Below are positions 21,643-31,743 of a DNA stretch of 64,000 bases, piece by piece; the first letter of the stretch is position 1; every line of letters starts with the position of its first letter. The stretch lies in NCBI GenBank assembly GCA_010015805.1, contig ML978139.1, forward strand, positions 186,001-250,000. The letters run 5' to 3'. A model generated the notes under the pieces. That model was not told where the DNA came from and searched no databases. It saw nothing but the letters and a program-made list of their open reading frames with translations. The translations under genes and the position numbers were made by a program. Source of the DNA: Rhizodiscina lignyota (Eukaryota > Ascomycota > Dothideomycetes > Aulographales > Rhizodiscinaceae).

Positions 21643-22663
21643 CTAAGCGGGCTGCTCATAGGCGCGCCTGACGATTCGAGCGAATTCTGTAGTAGATTGC
21701 AAGGTCAGTTTCCAGTTTCGCTTCTCGTGTGATGTCCCAGGTCGGGTCATTTGACGACAAGAAATGGGACGACTTACGATCGAATTTCACATTCTCCCTC
21801 ACGACCGTGCCCTCCGCCTTGTTGTCCTTGTTCAGCGGCACCTGGACATTATCTCCCTCGATCTTCCACTCGCACACATCCTTGATGAAGTGCTCAAACT
21901 CCTTGCCATGCAGATTCAGCCATCCCTCAAGCACCGGCCTCTGTATCTCCCTGATCGCCGAGCTCAGCACAACCGCTATCCGCACGCGCATCAGCTCCTC
22001 GAAGCCAGTCACGTCCGCCACCAAGTCGGCGTACAGGTCGTCGCTGTCGAGCGTGGCCCAGAATGTCGCATAATCTGCGCCGGAGAGTAGGTTGTTGAGG
22101 AGCGTGAGCTTCTGGACGGCTTCGGCGAGGGGAGCGTCGCCTGCGGCGGGGGTGGCAGAGCGAGTGCCGGAGGGAAAAAGAGTGTACGGTGGGAGGAGGG
22201 AGAGACAGAGCGAGAAGTCGGGTGTGGGGAAGACTGTTAGGGCCTTGACGAGAATGTTGGAGATCGTTTCATCGCGGGACAGCGGCGGGTTGAACTGGTA
22301 TCTGTTCGAGTAGCAGTAGGAATCAGTCATTTCGAATAGAGGCAGAATCTCAAAGGCAGACCGGGGGATCAATGTCAGGATATAGTTATAGATACATCAA
22401 ATGAAGTAAATCATCGGATAATAGGAAACGTTGTGAGATATCGATCATCATTGAAGTGAGTTCGCAAAGCGCAGAAATCTCGTCAAAACTCACAGCTTCA
22501 GCAAAGCCAAGTTCGCGTAGCAGTCATATGTCTGGCTCTCGCATTGCGACATGACGTATTCCTGCAGTACGCTCGTCGACTCCGGGTTGTAGCGATCGAG
22601 GCCATTGAGAATGGCGTTAATGAGGTCTGGCCGACCCTCAGCGAAGTCGAAAGGAACGCCCAT
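21643..22663 (-). CDS. Translation initiation factor eIF3 subunit k
   Basis: Transcribed exons are 22663-22494, 22301-21778 and 21686-21643, giving 245 residues, the usual length for the family. The start [12 protein letters not shown] was chosen because eIF3k proteins begin there, although the frame stays open for 71 more codons up to 22876. Key stretches are [33 protein letters not shown] and the PCI/winged-helix part ending [12 protein letters not shown]. The last exon is only 44 nt and lies in another frame, so it is easily missed: without the 91-nt intron the protein would end with unrelated residues. Intron 1 is 192 nt. eIF3k is a non-core, dispensable subunit of the eIF3 scaffold on the 40S ribosome. 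Confidence 0.92.
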
Positions 22664-23407
22664 TTCTGCCCACAGCTTCTGCAGTTCTCGGTGGAGTTTG
22701 TAAGATGCGCGCCAGTTGAAATCGCCGTGGAGAATGAATTTGTATTTAAATACTACTCCGCCGAGTAAGTGGGGATGGGGGGTAGCTGTTTTGACTGTAT
22801 CTGTCGTGAAGGGCACATATTCTTGTGGTAGTTCAAGAGTGTTCCTCGGCGTGAGTTTAAATCGTTCCAAATCCATGGCTTGTGCGGCACGTGATCACGG
22901 CGGACAGTAACTGGGTATCACACAAGGATCAGAGTTCTGATTTCGAACTTGAAGATGAACGAGGAAGTGTGATTCTTAGAACTCAAGAATCAATCGATGT
23001 GCACGTCGTAATAAAGATGTGTCCATGGTCGTTCCTGTCTTTCTAATTCTGCGACTTTGGAAGGCGCATTCCAATTGTCTTGAGACGACCATCGAGGCGC
23101 TCTTTCCTAACACAACAGTGCGCAATACGGCAGGGCTGGGTACGAGCGCTTAACAGGCCATTCAATTGTTGCTTGAGTTAGTTACTGCCGCGCAGACAAT
23201 TCCAAAAGCCAAGCTTGCACGAAAGCTTTTTACGAAATTCGTAGCACAAATCCGAGGCGATGTCGTTATCGAATTGGTGCGAGATCGGCGATATCCCCTT
23301 TCCGGCGATTCACGTGCGTCTAATTTCTCATCGTCATGTCAAGTTGTGTATCTATAAATTGCCATTGAGGCCTGAAAGTTACATATTGAACCTGTTAAGG
23401 ACTTGTG
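22664..23407. other. Divergent promoter region (eIF3k / MDR dehydrogenase)
   Basis: The 213 bp nearest eIF3k are an in-frame open extension of that gene (see findings). The rest shows no coding pattern or repeat. Confidence 0.45.
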
Positions 23408-24519
23408 ATGGCGGATAAAGTTGTGCAGTGGGAGAGCGCCCAAGATGGCCTTGACAAACTCACCCTTAACGAAGCTCCAGTGCCTTCCCCGGGCGAGGAT
23501 GAAGTGCTCGTGAAAATCAGTACGGTGTCACTGAACTATCGAGATACAGAAGGTGGGTGAAAGGTACTGCATATTGCGTCTTAATTGCAGAACTAAGCTG
23601 TGTTGCAGTTATTATGGGTCTCTACACTCATCACAAGTCTGTCGATCACTCAAGTGCCATCGTTCCTTGCTCAGATGCATGCGGTACCATCGTCAAAGTC
23701 GGGAGCGGCCTAAAGGTACCTTGGAAAGTCGGCGACCGCGTCCTTTCGACATTCAGTCAGACCCATCTCACAGGCCAGGTTCAGGCGAGGGACCTACAGT
23801 ACGGAATGGGTTTGCCGTTGCCTGGCGTCCTAGCAACATATCGCGTTTTCCCGTCGACTGGATTGGTAAAGGCTCCCAATTCTCTCACAGATGAAGAGGC
23901 CAGCACGCTTGCAATCGCATCAGTGACAGCTTGGATGTCGCTATTCACGTTCGACAAATCGCCATTGAATGGAAAGACAGTCTTGATTCAAGGAACGGGC
24001 GGCGTTGCTATTGCTGGACTGCAGATTGCAAAAGCGAGCGGCGGAAAGGTCATTGTGACCTCATCTTCTGACGAGAAGTTGGAGCGTGCCCGCAAACTGG
24101 GTGCCGACTACACGATTAATTACCGCAAGGAGCCGCAGTGGTCGAAGAAAGTACTCGAGTACACCAACAGCGAGGGTGCGGATGTCATCTTCGAACTTGG
24201 TGGAGCAAGCACCATCCGGCAATCGTTTGATTGTGTCGCTTTCGGCGGTTTAATCGCTTGTATCGGGTACCTTGGGGGCAAGCAGGATGCGCCGGAGGAT
24301 AGGACGAATGTGAATGTACTGGCGCTGAGTCGTAATGTGACTTTGAAAGGTATCTTGAACGGTCCTCGTGATGAGTTTGAAGAGCTGTGTAGCTTCTATG
24401 AGAAGCATGGCATCAAGCCTGTGGTCGATAAGACTTTCAAGTTTGATGAGGCGAAGGAGGCGCTAAAGTATTTGTTCAGTGGTGGCCATTTTGGAAAGGT
24501 CATCGTCAAAGTGGCATGA
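23408..24519 (+). CDS. MDR-family zinc-type alcohol dehydrogenase / quinone oxidoreductase
   Basis: Exons are 23408-23552 and 23609-24519 (intron 56 nt), giving 351 residues. It is a medium-chain dehydrogenase/reductase: a GroES-like N-terminal domain (EDEVLVKISTVSLNYRD, SDACGTIVKVG, VGDRVLSTF) followed by a Rossmann domain with GTGGVAIAGLQIAKASG for NAD(P). The catalytic zinc set of classical alcohol dehydrogenases is not evident, so a zinc-free quinone-oxidoreductase-like reductase acting on enones or aldehydes is as likely as an alcohol dehydrogenase. There is no targeting signal. It is convergent with Ctf8, whose stop lies 91 bp away. The exact substrate cannot be told. Confidence 0.88.
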
Positions 24520-24610
24520 TCCGTCGTCCCGTGGAAGCCAGACCTGTACATAATATCCATGAAAACTTCGCAGGAGGAGCTGAATTTCCATCGTCTGTAA
24601 ACAGTGATTT

Positions 24611-25039
24611 TCAATCTGCACTGACAGGCTCTGGTCGCTGAGAGAAGACGATCTTGTATCGAATGATTTCCCTGACTTCGAGTTGCTCTTCCCCATCCAC
24701 CTCCATAGCATCACCCATCTCTTTCTTTCTCAGAACCCCAATCGGTTTGCCCAGCTTTTTCACTTCTCCCGTGAGGCGCTGGTGCTTGCCGACATAGAAA
24801 TACACTCGTTTCATCCATGATTGGTCCTCTGGAGGATTCTGATTCGAAAAGTTTGGAAAGACCAGTTTGCCTGCGAGTGTTTCACCAGCATTTTGGGATT
24901 CGGTGGCCGTGGGTGTATGAATAGTCCCTTGTATCTCCACAATCGCCAGTCCAGATGGTGTCTGCAGGAGCTTTGGAAGTGGATTCGGCACGGATGATGA
25001 GCGCTCAGGGCACAGTGGGTGAACAGTTATACTAGGCAT
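24611..25039 (-). CDS. CTF8: Chromosome transmission fidelity protein 8 (Ctf18-RFC subunit)
   Basis: Single exon, 142 residues from the ATG giving MPSITVHPL; the frame is open 53 codons further up, but conservation starts here. Family marks are NPLPKLLQTPSGLAIVEIQG, a LVFPN strand, WMKRVYFYVGKHQRLTGEVKKL, and the end YKIVFSQRPEPV. Ctf8 (133 residues in yeast) binds Dcc1 and forms with Ctf18 and Rfc2-5 the alternative clamp loader that handles PCNA at forks and supports sister-chromatid cohesion in the nucleus. Confidence 0.92.
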   Translation of the reverse strand: MPSITVHPLCPERSSSVPNPLPKLLQTPSGLAIVEIQGTIHTPTATESQNAGETLAGKLVFPNFSNQNPPEDQSWMKRVYFYVGKHQRLTGEVKKLGKPIGVLRKKEMGDAMEVDGEEQLEVREIIRYKIVFSQRPEPVSAD

Positions 25040-25733
25040 GGTGATTTGAGAGCAGCAACCGGCCTCTCCAAAATTTGTGGACTCGATGATGAATTGAAAT
25101 AAGTAGTCAGTGGTTGCACGCTGAAGGACGACGCGACACGCGCACGCGCTAAAGATCAGCTCTAAAAATCCACGTCGGTGGCGCCGCTTTTGTCCCATCG
25201 GTTCGTATTATTAAAGCGGCCAGGAACTTTTCAGACGTAAACGAGACCGAAGGAATATGTATTAACATCATGAATTTCCTTTAGTGAGCCTCACACTACA
25301 CAAAAACCACTAATCTGCATCGTTAACGCTACCCGTTGAAGCTCATGCTGCACATATGAATGCTACCCCACCACGCTATATTTCTTCTTTAGCGGTTCTC
25401 GCGCCATTTCATACCTCCTGCACGCGTTAAGGATATTTGATAAACCAGCTATATTGCCATCGATCAGGCTCATGCGGACGTGGTAGCGGACGAAGATCCT
25501 TTGTAGCATTTCAGACGCTCTCGGGGCCTGAACAGCAATAGCGTGCAGCCTCTGTAATTGATAAAGCGTACTAGTTCTTCAATAGTTCGCGATTGTTTCG
25601 TACACTCTGAGGAACGCACAGCTGAGCTTTCGGAGATACTCTCTTTTAGCTTGAGGTATAACAACTGGTCGCCTTGAGGTGTTACAGCTTGCCGGAGGCC
25701 AAATATTTTGTCACCCTCGAGGTGCTCTATCCA
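25040..25733. other. Intergenic region
   Basis: About 690 bp forming the upstream region of Ctf8 and the 3' side of the GFA-domain gene. Nothing recognisable is seen. Confidence 0.5.
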
Positions 25734-26768
25734 TCACGGATCCCACTTTTCCAATGCTTCAACCATCTCTTTGTCTACTGCCCCTTCCTTCCACCATATC
25801 TTCTTCCAGTCCCACTGTATCCACTCACTTGCCAAACAGCCACTGTCTGCTCGCAATATACCGACGGCGACGTTAACAACCTGAGGGCGTGACTCCCGCT
25901 CCCAGAATATCGAAGCACCGCACTTCCCACAGAAACTCCTCCGGACATCATCGGAGCTAGCATAGCACCGTAGACCAGGAATTGCATCTTGCAGAGCAGT
26001 TGACTTCACCTTGGCTTCCTTGTCGTAACTCGTGTAGTCGAAGGGCGACTTGTCCCCAATAATGACGTTCTCCGGCATTATATATGTGTTGACGGAGAGG
26101 CTTTGTCCGGATCCCAATCGGCAGTACCGGCAAAAACAATAAAGTCCAAGGTATTTGGTTCCTTCTGCTCCAAGCCACGGAGCGAGATCCAGCCTATTAT
26201 CGTGTTTCGGAGGCAGAATCCGAAATTGAACGGTACCGCAATGGCACGAAGCAGCCAGTGTATCGACCTCCGGGCTCTCTGGGTTGTGTCTGGACATTGC
26301 ATCAATATCTTCATCGGTCATCTCTTGCCCAACTCCTTCGGCATAGCATGGTATCTTCCGGCCTCCCAGTTGACGCATTGGACGAGAAAGGCCACCATCT
26401 TTGGTGTCAGCCACAAAGGCATGAATGCTGACTCTGACCACGTCTTGAGCCGGCGATGGTTCGACGATGCCCGAACAGGCGAACCATTTTCTGCTTCCGG
26501 TATTATGATCGAAGGTCCTCGTACCGCATGTTGAGCAGAAGTATCGGTCGACGCAGCCTCCAGGTCGAGCGTACCGAGTACATGCGTCCAGGCTACTGGG
26601 CTGACCTTTCAATTCAACAAAAGTGCCACCAAGCACTCCTGTAGTCTGGCGGCATGGGTTGCAATGACAAAACTCTGATTCAATGGGAAAGTTCCATGAA
26701 GAGAGCAATGCGCCAGGTTCACGAACAGAGCCACAATAACATTGAAAATGGGATGCGATAGTGGACAT
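25734..26768 (-). CDS. Protein with two GFA (glutathione-dependent formaldehyde-activating / CENP-V) domains
   Basis: Single exon, 344 residues. Two copies of the zinc-binding GFA fold lie in tandem. Copy one carries QCYCGSV, CHCNPCRQ and CSTCGTRTF. Copy two carries CHCGTVQF, CFCRYCRLGSGQ and FCGKCGASIFW. Each has the full cysteine set for two zinc ions. The family is named for a bacterial protein binding S-hydroxymethylglutathione, but the enzymatic role in fungi is not established; CENP-V relatives have other functions. The gene lies upstream of, and divergent from, the decarboxylase-like gene, so a role in one-carbon or aldehyde handling is conceivable but inferred only. Confidence 0.85.
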   Translation of the reverse strand: MSTIASHFQCYCGSVREPGALLSSWNFPIESEFCHCNPCRQTTGVLGGTFVELKGQPSSLDACTRYARPGGCVDRYFCSTCGTRTFDHNTGSRKWFACSGIVEPSPAQDVVRVSIHAFVADTKDGGLSRPMRQLGGRKIPCYAEGVGQEMTDEDIDAMSRHNPESPEVDTLAASCHCGTVQFRILPPKHDNRLDLAPWLGAEGTKYLGLYCFCRYCRLGSGQSLSVNTYIMPENVIIGDKSPFDYTSYDKEAKVKSTALQDAIPGLRCYASSDDVRRSFCGKCGASIFWERESRPQVVNVAVGILRADSGCLASEWIQWDWKKIWWKEGAVDKEMVEALEKWDP

Positions 26769-27360
26769 GTTGCTCAGCGGAGAACAAGAGAGAGTTTAAC
26801 TTATTGAAATAACTCCTTCTCTTAACAAACCATTCTTAACGGAGACATTTGAGTCACTCTCACCCAAATATTGCCCCACTTATCGTATCACAGTCCTTGG
26901 TACTCTCGACGGTGACCGAAAAGTTGATCGCAGCTTGCAAAGCGCTAAACAGTAACAAGGTGTAGTCTCTGTTATTAATACAGCTTACAAGTTTTTCAAT
27001 GGTTTGCTATTGGTAAATACACTCCAAAGCGCGTACAAGTGAGCTTTCAGAGACCATGGTACTTACCTTGAAGTGCAAGCCCGCGGTCTCTTCCTCCTTA
27101 TCGGCCGCACTATGCATACAACAACCTCACACAACGCCTTCATTCATAATGACCATTTCCAACGAAAGTCATCACAGGGAGATGATCGGAGTCGCACATA
27201 AGGCTACAAGTGCTCCGTTCGGAGTGGTGCCGCGGTTCGGATCAACGCCACCGGGGAGATAAAAAGTGTGGCTAGTGTGCTGTATTTCATATTTAACATA
27301 GCTCTTCCAGCGGTCTCGTGCAGTCATCCTTGCGGAATTCCCGCCAGCTGAAATTCCACT
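26769..27360. other. Divergent promoter region (GFA protein / decarboxylase-like)
   Basis: About 590 bp shared by two divergent genes. No coding pattern is seen beyond short chance frames. Confidence 0.5.
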
Positions 27361-28452
27361 ATGGTTCTCAAACTTTCCTTTGCGTGTTGGGACTATGATC
27401 GTTTCAAAGCAATTGAGGATGGCCGCGTCAGGCCCGAAGGTATCGAGCTCACGTTCCTCAACTACAGAGTCGAAGAAACGTAAGATCAAGTATCTCTCAG
27501 TCCAGAGGAACTTTACTCAATTGTAGCAGTTTCTTCCGTCAATTACGCTTCAGAGAATTTGATGTCTCTGAATTGTCATTATCATCCTATGTTTTGACAT
27601 TAAATCAAGACAACCCGCCGTTCATTGCCTTGCCCGTATTCGCCTCTCGCTATTTCCGTCATCAGTCAATGTATATCAACACAAATTCCGGCATCAAGAA
27701 GCCTTCAGATTTGCGAGGAAAGCGAATTGGGTCGCCAGAATATCAAAGTGTGTCAAATTCTCTCAATATCGAAGACACGAGACTAATTGCTCACAGTGAC
27801 GGCACCCGTCTGGCAACGCGGCATTATGGAGGATGAGTTTGGCGTTCCAATTAATAGCGTCGAATGGTTTGTGGGTGCCATCGAACCTTCTCCTGACGAA
27901 CGTATCAGCAAGGTCTGGCACAGCGTCCCGGCAGATGTCAAAATCACCGCAATCGAACGTGGCAAGAACCTCTCTCAGATGCTAGCAGATGGTGAGCTTG
28001 ACGCCATCTTCAGCGCCACTAAGCCATCTTCATTTGATGGCAAAACAATTACCCATCTATTCCCAAACTTTAAGGAGGTCGAAGCGGAGTACTACCAAAG
28101 GACCAAGATCTTCCCCATAATGCACGTGATTGCACTTAAGCGGGACGTGTACGACGCAAACCCTTGGATTGCCAAAGTACTGCAAAAGGCGTTTGAGAAG
28201 GCCATGGACATTGGATATGAGGCGCTTGAGGAGAGGGCTGCGCTGAGATATATGCTACCTTGGCTGGATGATCACTACGAAGAAACACAAAGGCTTTTCG
28301 GAGAGAAGAAGTACTGGAAGGACGGATTCGACGAGAACAAGCATGTTTTGGAGAAATTTCTAGAGTACTCCTTCAACCAAGGCCTGGCGAAGCGGAAGTT
28401 CAAGCCTGAGGAGCTATTCGCACCGAATACGCTGGAGTCGTATGTCCTGTAA
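27361..28452 (+). CDS. 4,5-dihydroxyphthalate decarboxylase-like protein (periplasmic-binding fold)
   Basis: Exons are 27361-27479, 27530-27747 and 27797-28452 (introns 50 and 49 nt), giving 330 residues. Motifs of the family are LKLSFACWDYDR, the DGRVRPEGIELTFLNY strand-turn, RQLRFREFDVSELSLSSY, DLRGKRIGSPEYQMTAPVWQ and FPIMHVIALKR. The fold is that of type II solute-binding proteins, used in bacterial phthalate degradation as a decarboxylase of 4,5-dihydroxyphthalate to protocatechuate. There is no signal peptide, consistent with a cytosolic enzyme. The FAD monooxygenase 770 bp downstream on the same strand supports a role in aromatic catabolism. Intron 1 ends in a tandem acceptor (TAGCAG); the second AG gives VEETFFRQ, as expected. 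The real substrate is unknown. Confidence 0.85.
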
Positions 28453-29223
28453 AGGACACCAGAATGTTTCAAAGGTAGTGGAAGCGACCTCCTTAATCTT
28501 CCTAGGACTTCTGCGAGCACTGCTTTATCTTTCGTCTCTTTGCTGGTGGAACCGCTTGGAATGTACATATGAGCTCAACATAGTTCGCATGATGCCCCAT
28601 AAGAGCAATCTAATCATCCGCAACAAAATCATCTAGATATTAGCCAAACTAGGTAGAATTCCCTCCTATTCCGACGATCTTAAAGGCAAGCAGGAAGATT
28701 TGGGGCTAACGAGCTGTGTACCCTCCTGCATTATCGAAGTTCGTCCGTGGTGGGTCAATTTTGACCATTATACATTGTCTTCCACATCTTGTCTTAACGG
28801 AAGAGCAATTAAACCTCAACAAGTGCCGTCCGCCCTGCCGATGAGTATGGATTCCGTCCCTTGGCATCTTATTTGAATTTTGCGGGGAAGATGCTGAGTT
28901 CTGCGACCATTCGCGGTTTCCAGCCGCGGTCGGTAGTACTTTCAATGCCGATCATCCCGACATCAAATGACCACCATCGGCGTGTTATGATTCTACTCCG
29001 GCTCCAATCCCGACATTCCTTCCCGGACGCCTGTTTTTCTAGCATAAGCTAAGCTCCAGGATTTCCCCGTGGGGTCTGTGCTAGTATTTCTTCAGCGTCT
29101 GATGCTCTTCATATCGATACACCGTCAGCTGTTGAAAACTCCTGTTGAAGTGTTGATTCTGTGGATTCTGTTGTTGAATAATTTGTAATTGTTTCCTTGT
29201 GCCTTGAAAGCGTCTATCAAATC
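28453..29223. other. Promoter region of the FAD monooxygenase
   Basis: This 771-bp stretch lies between two genes of the putative catabolic group. A short CGG-N7-CCG site is listed separately. No coding pattern is seen. Confidence 0.5.
28914..28926. promoter_or_regulatory. CGG-N7-CCG inverted triplet (possible Zn2Cys6 regulator site)
   Basis: CGGTTTCCAGCCG lies about 300 bp upstream of the monooxygenase start. Inverted CGG triplets are typical targets of fungal binuclear zinc-cluster regulators. Such sites arise often by chance. Confidence 0.25.
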
Positions 29224-31210
29224 ATGTCTAGCAACCGCACCGAGGTCTTGATCTGCGGCTCTGGCTCCGCTGGCGTTACTGCAGCATTATGGCTTGCGCT
29301 GCACAAAATCCCTTGCAAGATACTCGACAAGCGATCTGGTCCAATGAAAATGGGGCAAGCCGACGGTGTACAATGCCGGACGGTCGAGATATTCGAGTCA
29401 TTTGGCGTTTCAGAAGAGATGTTGCGAGAAGCATACCACGTGCTCGAAGTCGCTTTCTGGAGTGCGGATGCGGAAGGAACACTACGGAGAACAAGAACGA
29501 CGGCAGATACAGCCCCTGGATTAACGCATATGCCACACGTTATTTTGAATCAGGCAAGAGTCAATGGATTGCTGCTGGAAGCGATGCAGAGAGCAAATGG
29601 GCAAGATGTCGATTATGGCTGGGAAGTCAAGGGTGTTGAGGTGAATTCAGAGAAAGCTGAGGACCCAGAGGCGTATCCAGTAAAAGTAACAGCAGAGAAA
29701 GATGGCAAAGAGGAGGTTTTCGAGGCCAAATACGTGCTTGTGAGCCAGCTGTTGCTACAGTAAATGATCAGTGTTGACCTTACGCAGGGCTGTGATGGCG
29801 CACACAGCAATGTCCGCAAATCATTAGGATACAAGATGATCGGAGACTCTACAGACGCTGTTTGGGGTGTCATGGACATTTACCCTCAGACAAACTTTCC
29901 AGATGTTAGGAGAAAGTCCACCATCCATTCCGCATATGGTAACCTTCTCATAATCCCGAGAGAGGGCGGGTCGCTGGTCCGCTTTTATATCGAGCTTCCC
30001 GAGGGCACAGTAGCAAAGTCCGTCAAGTTGGAGGATCTTCATGCTGCCGCAAAGAAGATTTTCACTGGGTATAAGATGGATTTCGCTGATACGTTCTGGT
30101 GGTCTGCCTATGCCATCGGCCAGCGTCTGGCCGATCATTTTTCCAAAGACAACAGAGTCTTCTTAACAGGAGATGCATGTCATACGCACTCACCAAAAGC
30201 AGGCCAAGGCATGAATGTTAGCTTGCAAGATGGCTACAACATTGGCTGGAAGCTTGCCGAGGTGCTGAAGAAGCAAGCGCCGCCGGAGCTGCTGAAAACA
30301 TACAACATTGAGCGAGAGAAGGTGGCGGCAGATCTCATCAACTTCGATCGCGAATGGGCAAAGATATTCGCGGTGAAGGTAAACCAATCGAACGGCGACC
30401 ATGATGCCATCGCGAAGAAATTCAGTGACACCTTCATCAAGAACGGGAGATATACCGCAGGACTCACAGCAACATACGACGACTCTATGCTCACGTCCGC
30501 GGCGAGGAGTACGCAGACATTGGCAAGGTACGTGACGGTCGGCATGAGATTCCCGAGCGCTCAAGTGGTGCGGTACTGCGATGCGAAAGCCATGCAGATT
30601 GCTCGAGCGCTTCCTGCAGATGGCAGGTGGAGGATCTTGATCTTTGCAGGCGACATTCGAGACTCGTGCAAAGCTGAGAAATTAAAAAAGGTCAGCAACC
30701 TTCTTCAAGTCCGATATGAGACAGGTACTAATAGTTGACCAAGATGGCGGAGTACCTGGACGGACCCAAAGGTCCAGTACGCAGATTTACAAGGAAGGAT
30801 GCAGACATTGATAGCTTCATCGAGCCCATTGTGATCCTCCATGGAGAGCGCCATGGTGTTGAGCAAGAGCAGATCCCAGACTACTTTTGGCCGTCCACTG
30901 GGAAATGGAAGATGCGAGGTATGTTTCCGTCCAACGGCTTTGGTGGCAGTACTAAATTTCGCAGACTTGCACAAGACCTTTATTGATGACGAGAGTTACA
31001 ACTCCGGCCACGGTCGAGCTTATGAACATTTCGGAGTCGAGCCAGACGAAGGAGCTGTTGTAATCGTTCGGCCTGATCATTGTAAGCTTTGCGCACTTTC
31101 AGCGCTCCAAAGAGCACTAACACCCGTCAGATGTGTCCCTGGTGACCTCTTTAGACGACCACGATGGCATTGGGAAGCTGTTTGAAGGCTTTGCATTGCC
31201 GCAACAATGA
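29224..31210 (+). CDS. FAD-dependent aromatic monooxygenase (phenol 2-monooxygenase family)
   Basis: Exons are 29224-29739, 29788-30690, 30744-30918, 30965-31081 and 31131-31210 (introns 46-53 nt), giving 596 residues. The N-terminal GSGSAGVTAALWLA is the GxGxxG dinucleotide fold. GCDGAHSNVRKSLG is the DG motif, and RVFLTGDACHTHSPKAGQGMN is the GD motif that binds FAD ribityl. A C-terminal thioredoxin-like domain (KWKMRDLHKTFIDD, RPDHYVSLVTSLDD) places it in the phenol hydroxylase / 3-hydroxybenzoate hydroxylase group rather than the short salicylate type. It hydroxylates phenolic rings with NAD(P)H and oxygen. With the decarboxylase-like neighbour it could form a route from a carboxylated phenol toward a catechol; no ring-cleavage dioxygenase is seen here. 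Confidence 0.88.
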
Positions 31211-31743
31211 TGCGATCAAATTCTGTTTGAAAAACACTGACATAGCCGCGGCGTTCGGATGTCAAGTTACGGTCCGATAATTTTGTATTCCGCGCCTCGC
31301 AGCAGACTTGATGAATCTGCTATCTCAGTTCTTTATCGAAGTGTTGATTAATAGCCCCAACACCCAATCTCCATCGACTTCTGCATACCTGGAGTACTCA
31401 TCGGAGGAGATGTTTTCTTCCTTGAAGCTGAAACTCCAAACGCAATATCAAATATTGCGAGGTAAGCCTTTCGGCGATCGACCTGCCTTCCAGTTCCAAG
31501 TCCCAAGTTTCCTGCGGAGCTCCCACACCCCAGCACCATTAATTTCCGGGCATCTGCACTTGAATCGAGCCCTCACGTTAACGCTTAAAGAAGTTGATAG
31601 CATTTTAGGTTATGGCTAAATGTCTTCCGATCTGGGACATACCAGACATCAGAGTTATGTTGACGCACCAAAATAACCATGCCCTCAAAACGCTCCCAGA
31701 TGAGTTCCGTCCCAACTCCAATATGAGTATCACTAGATGCAAC
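31211..31743. other. Convergent intergenic region
   Basis: About 530 bp between the 3' ends of the monooxygenase and SEC6. A 103-codon plus frame has no recognisable features. Confidence 0.5.

Noticed and set aside
31308-31619. 103-codon plus-strand frame between the monooxygenase and SEC6
   Set aside because: No domain, no splice context, and it lies in a convergent 3' region.
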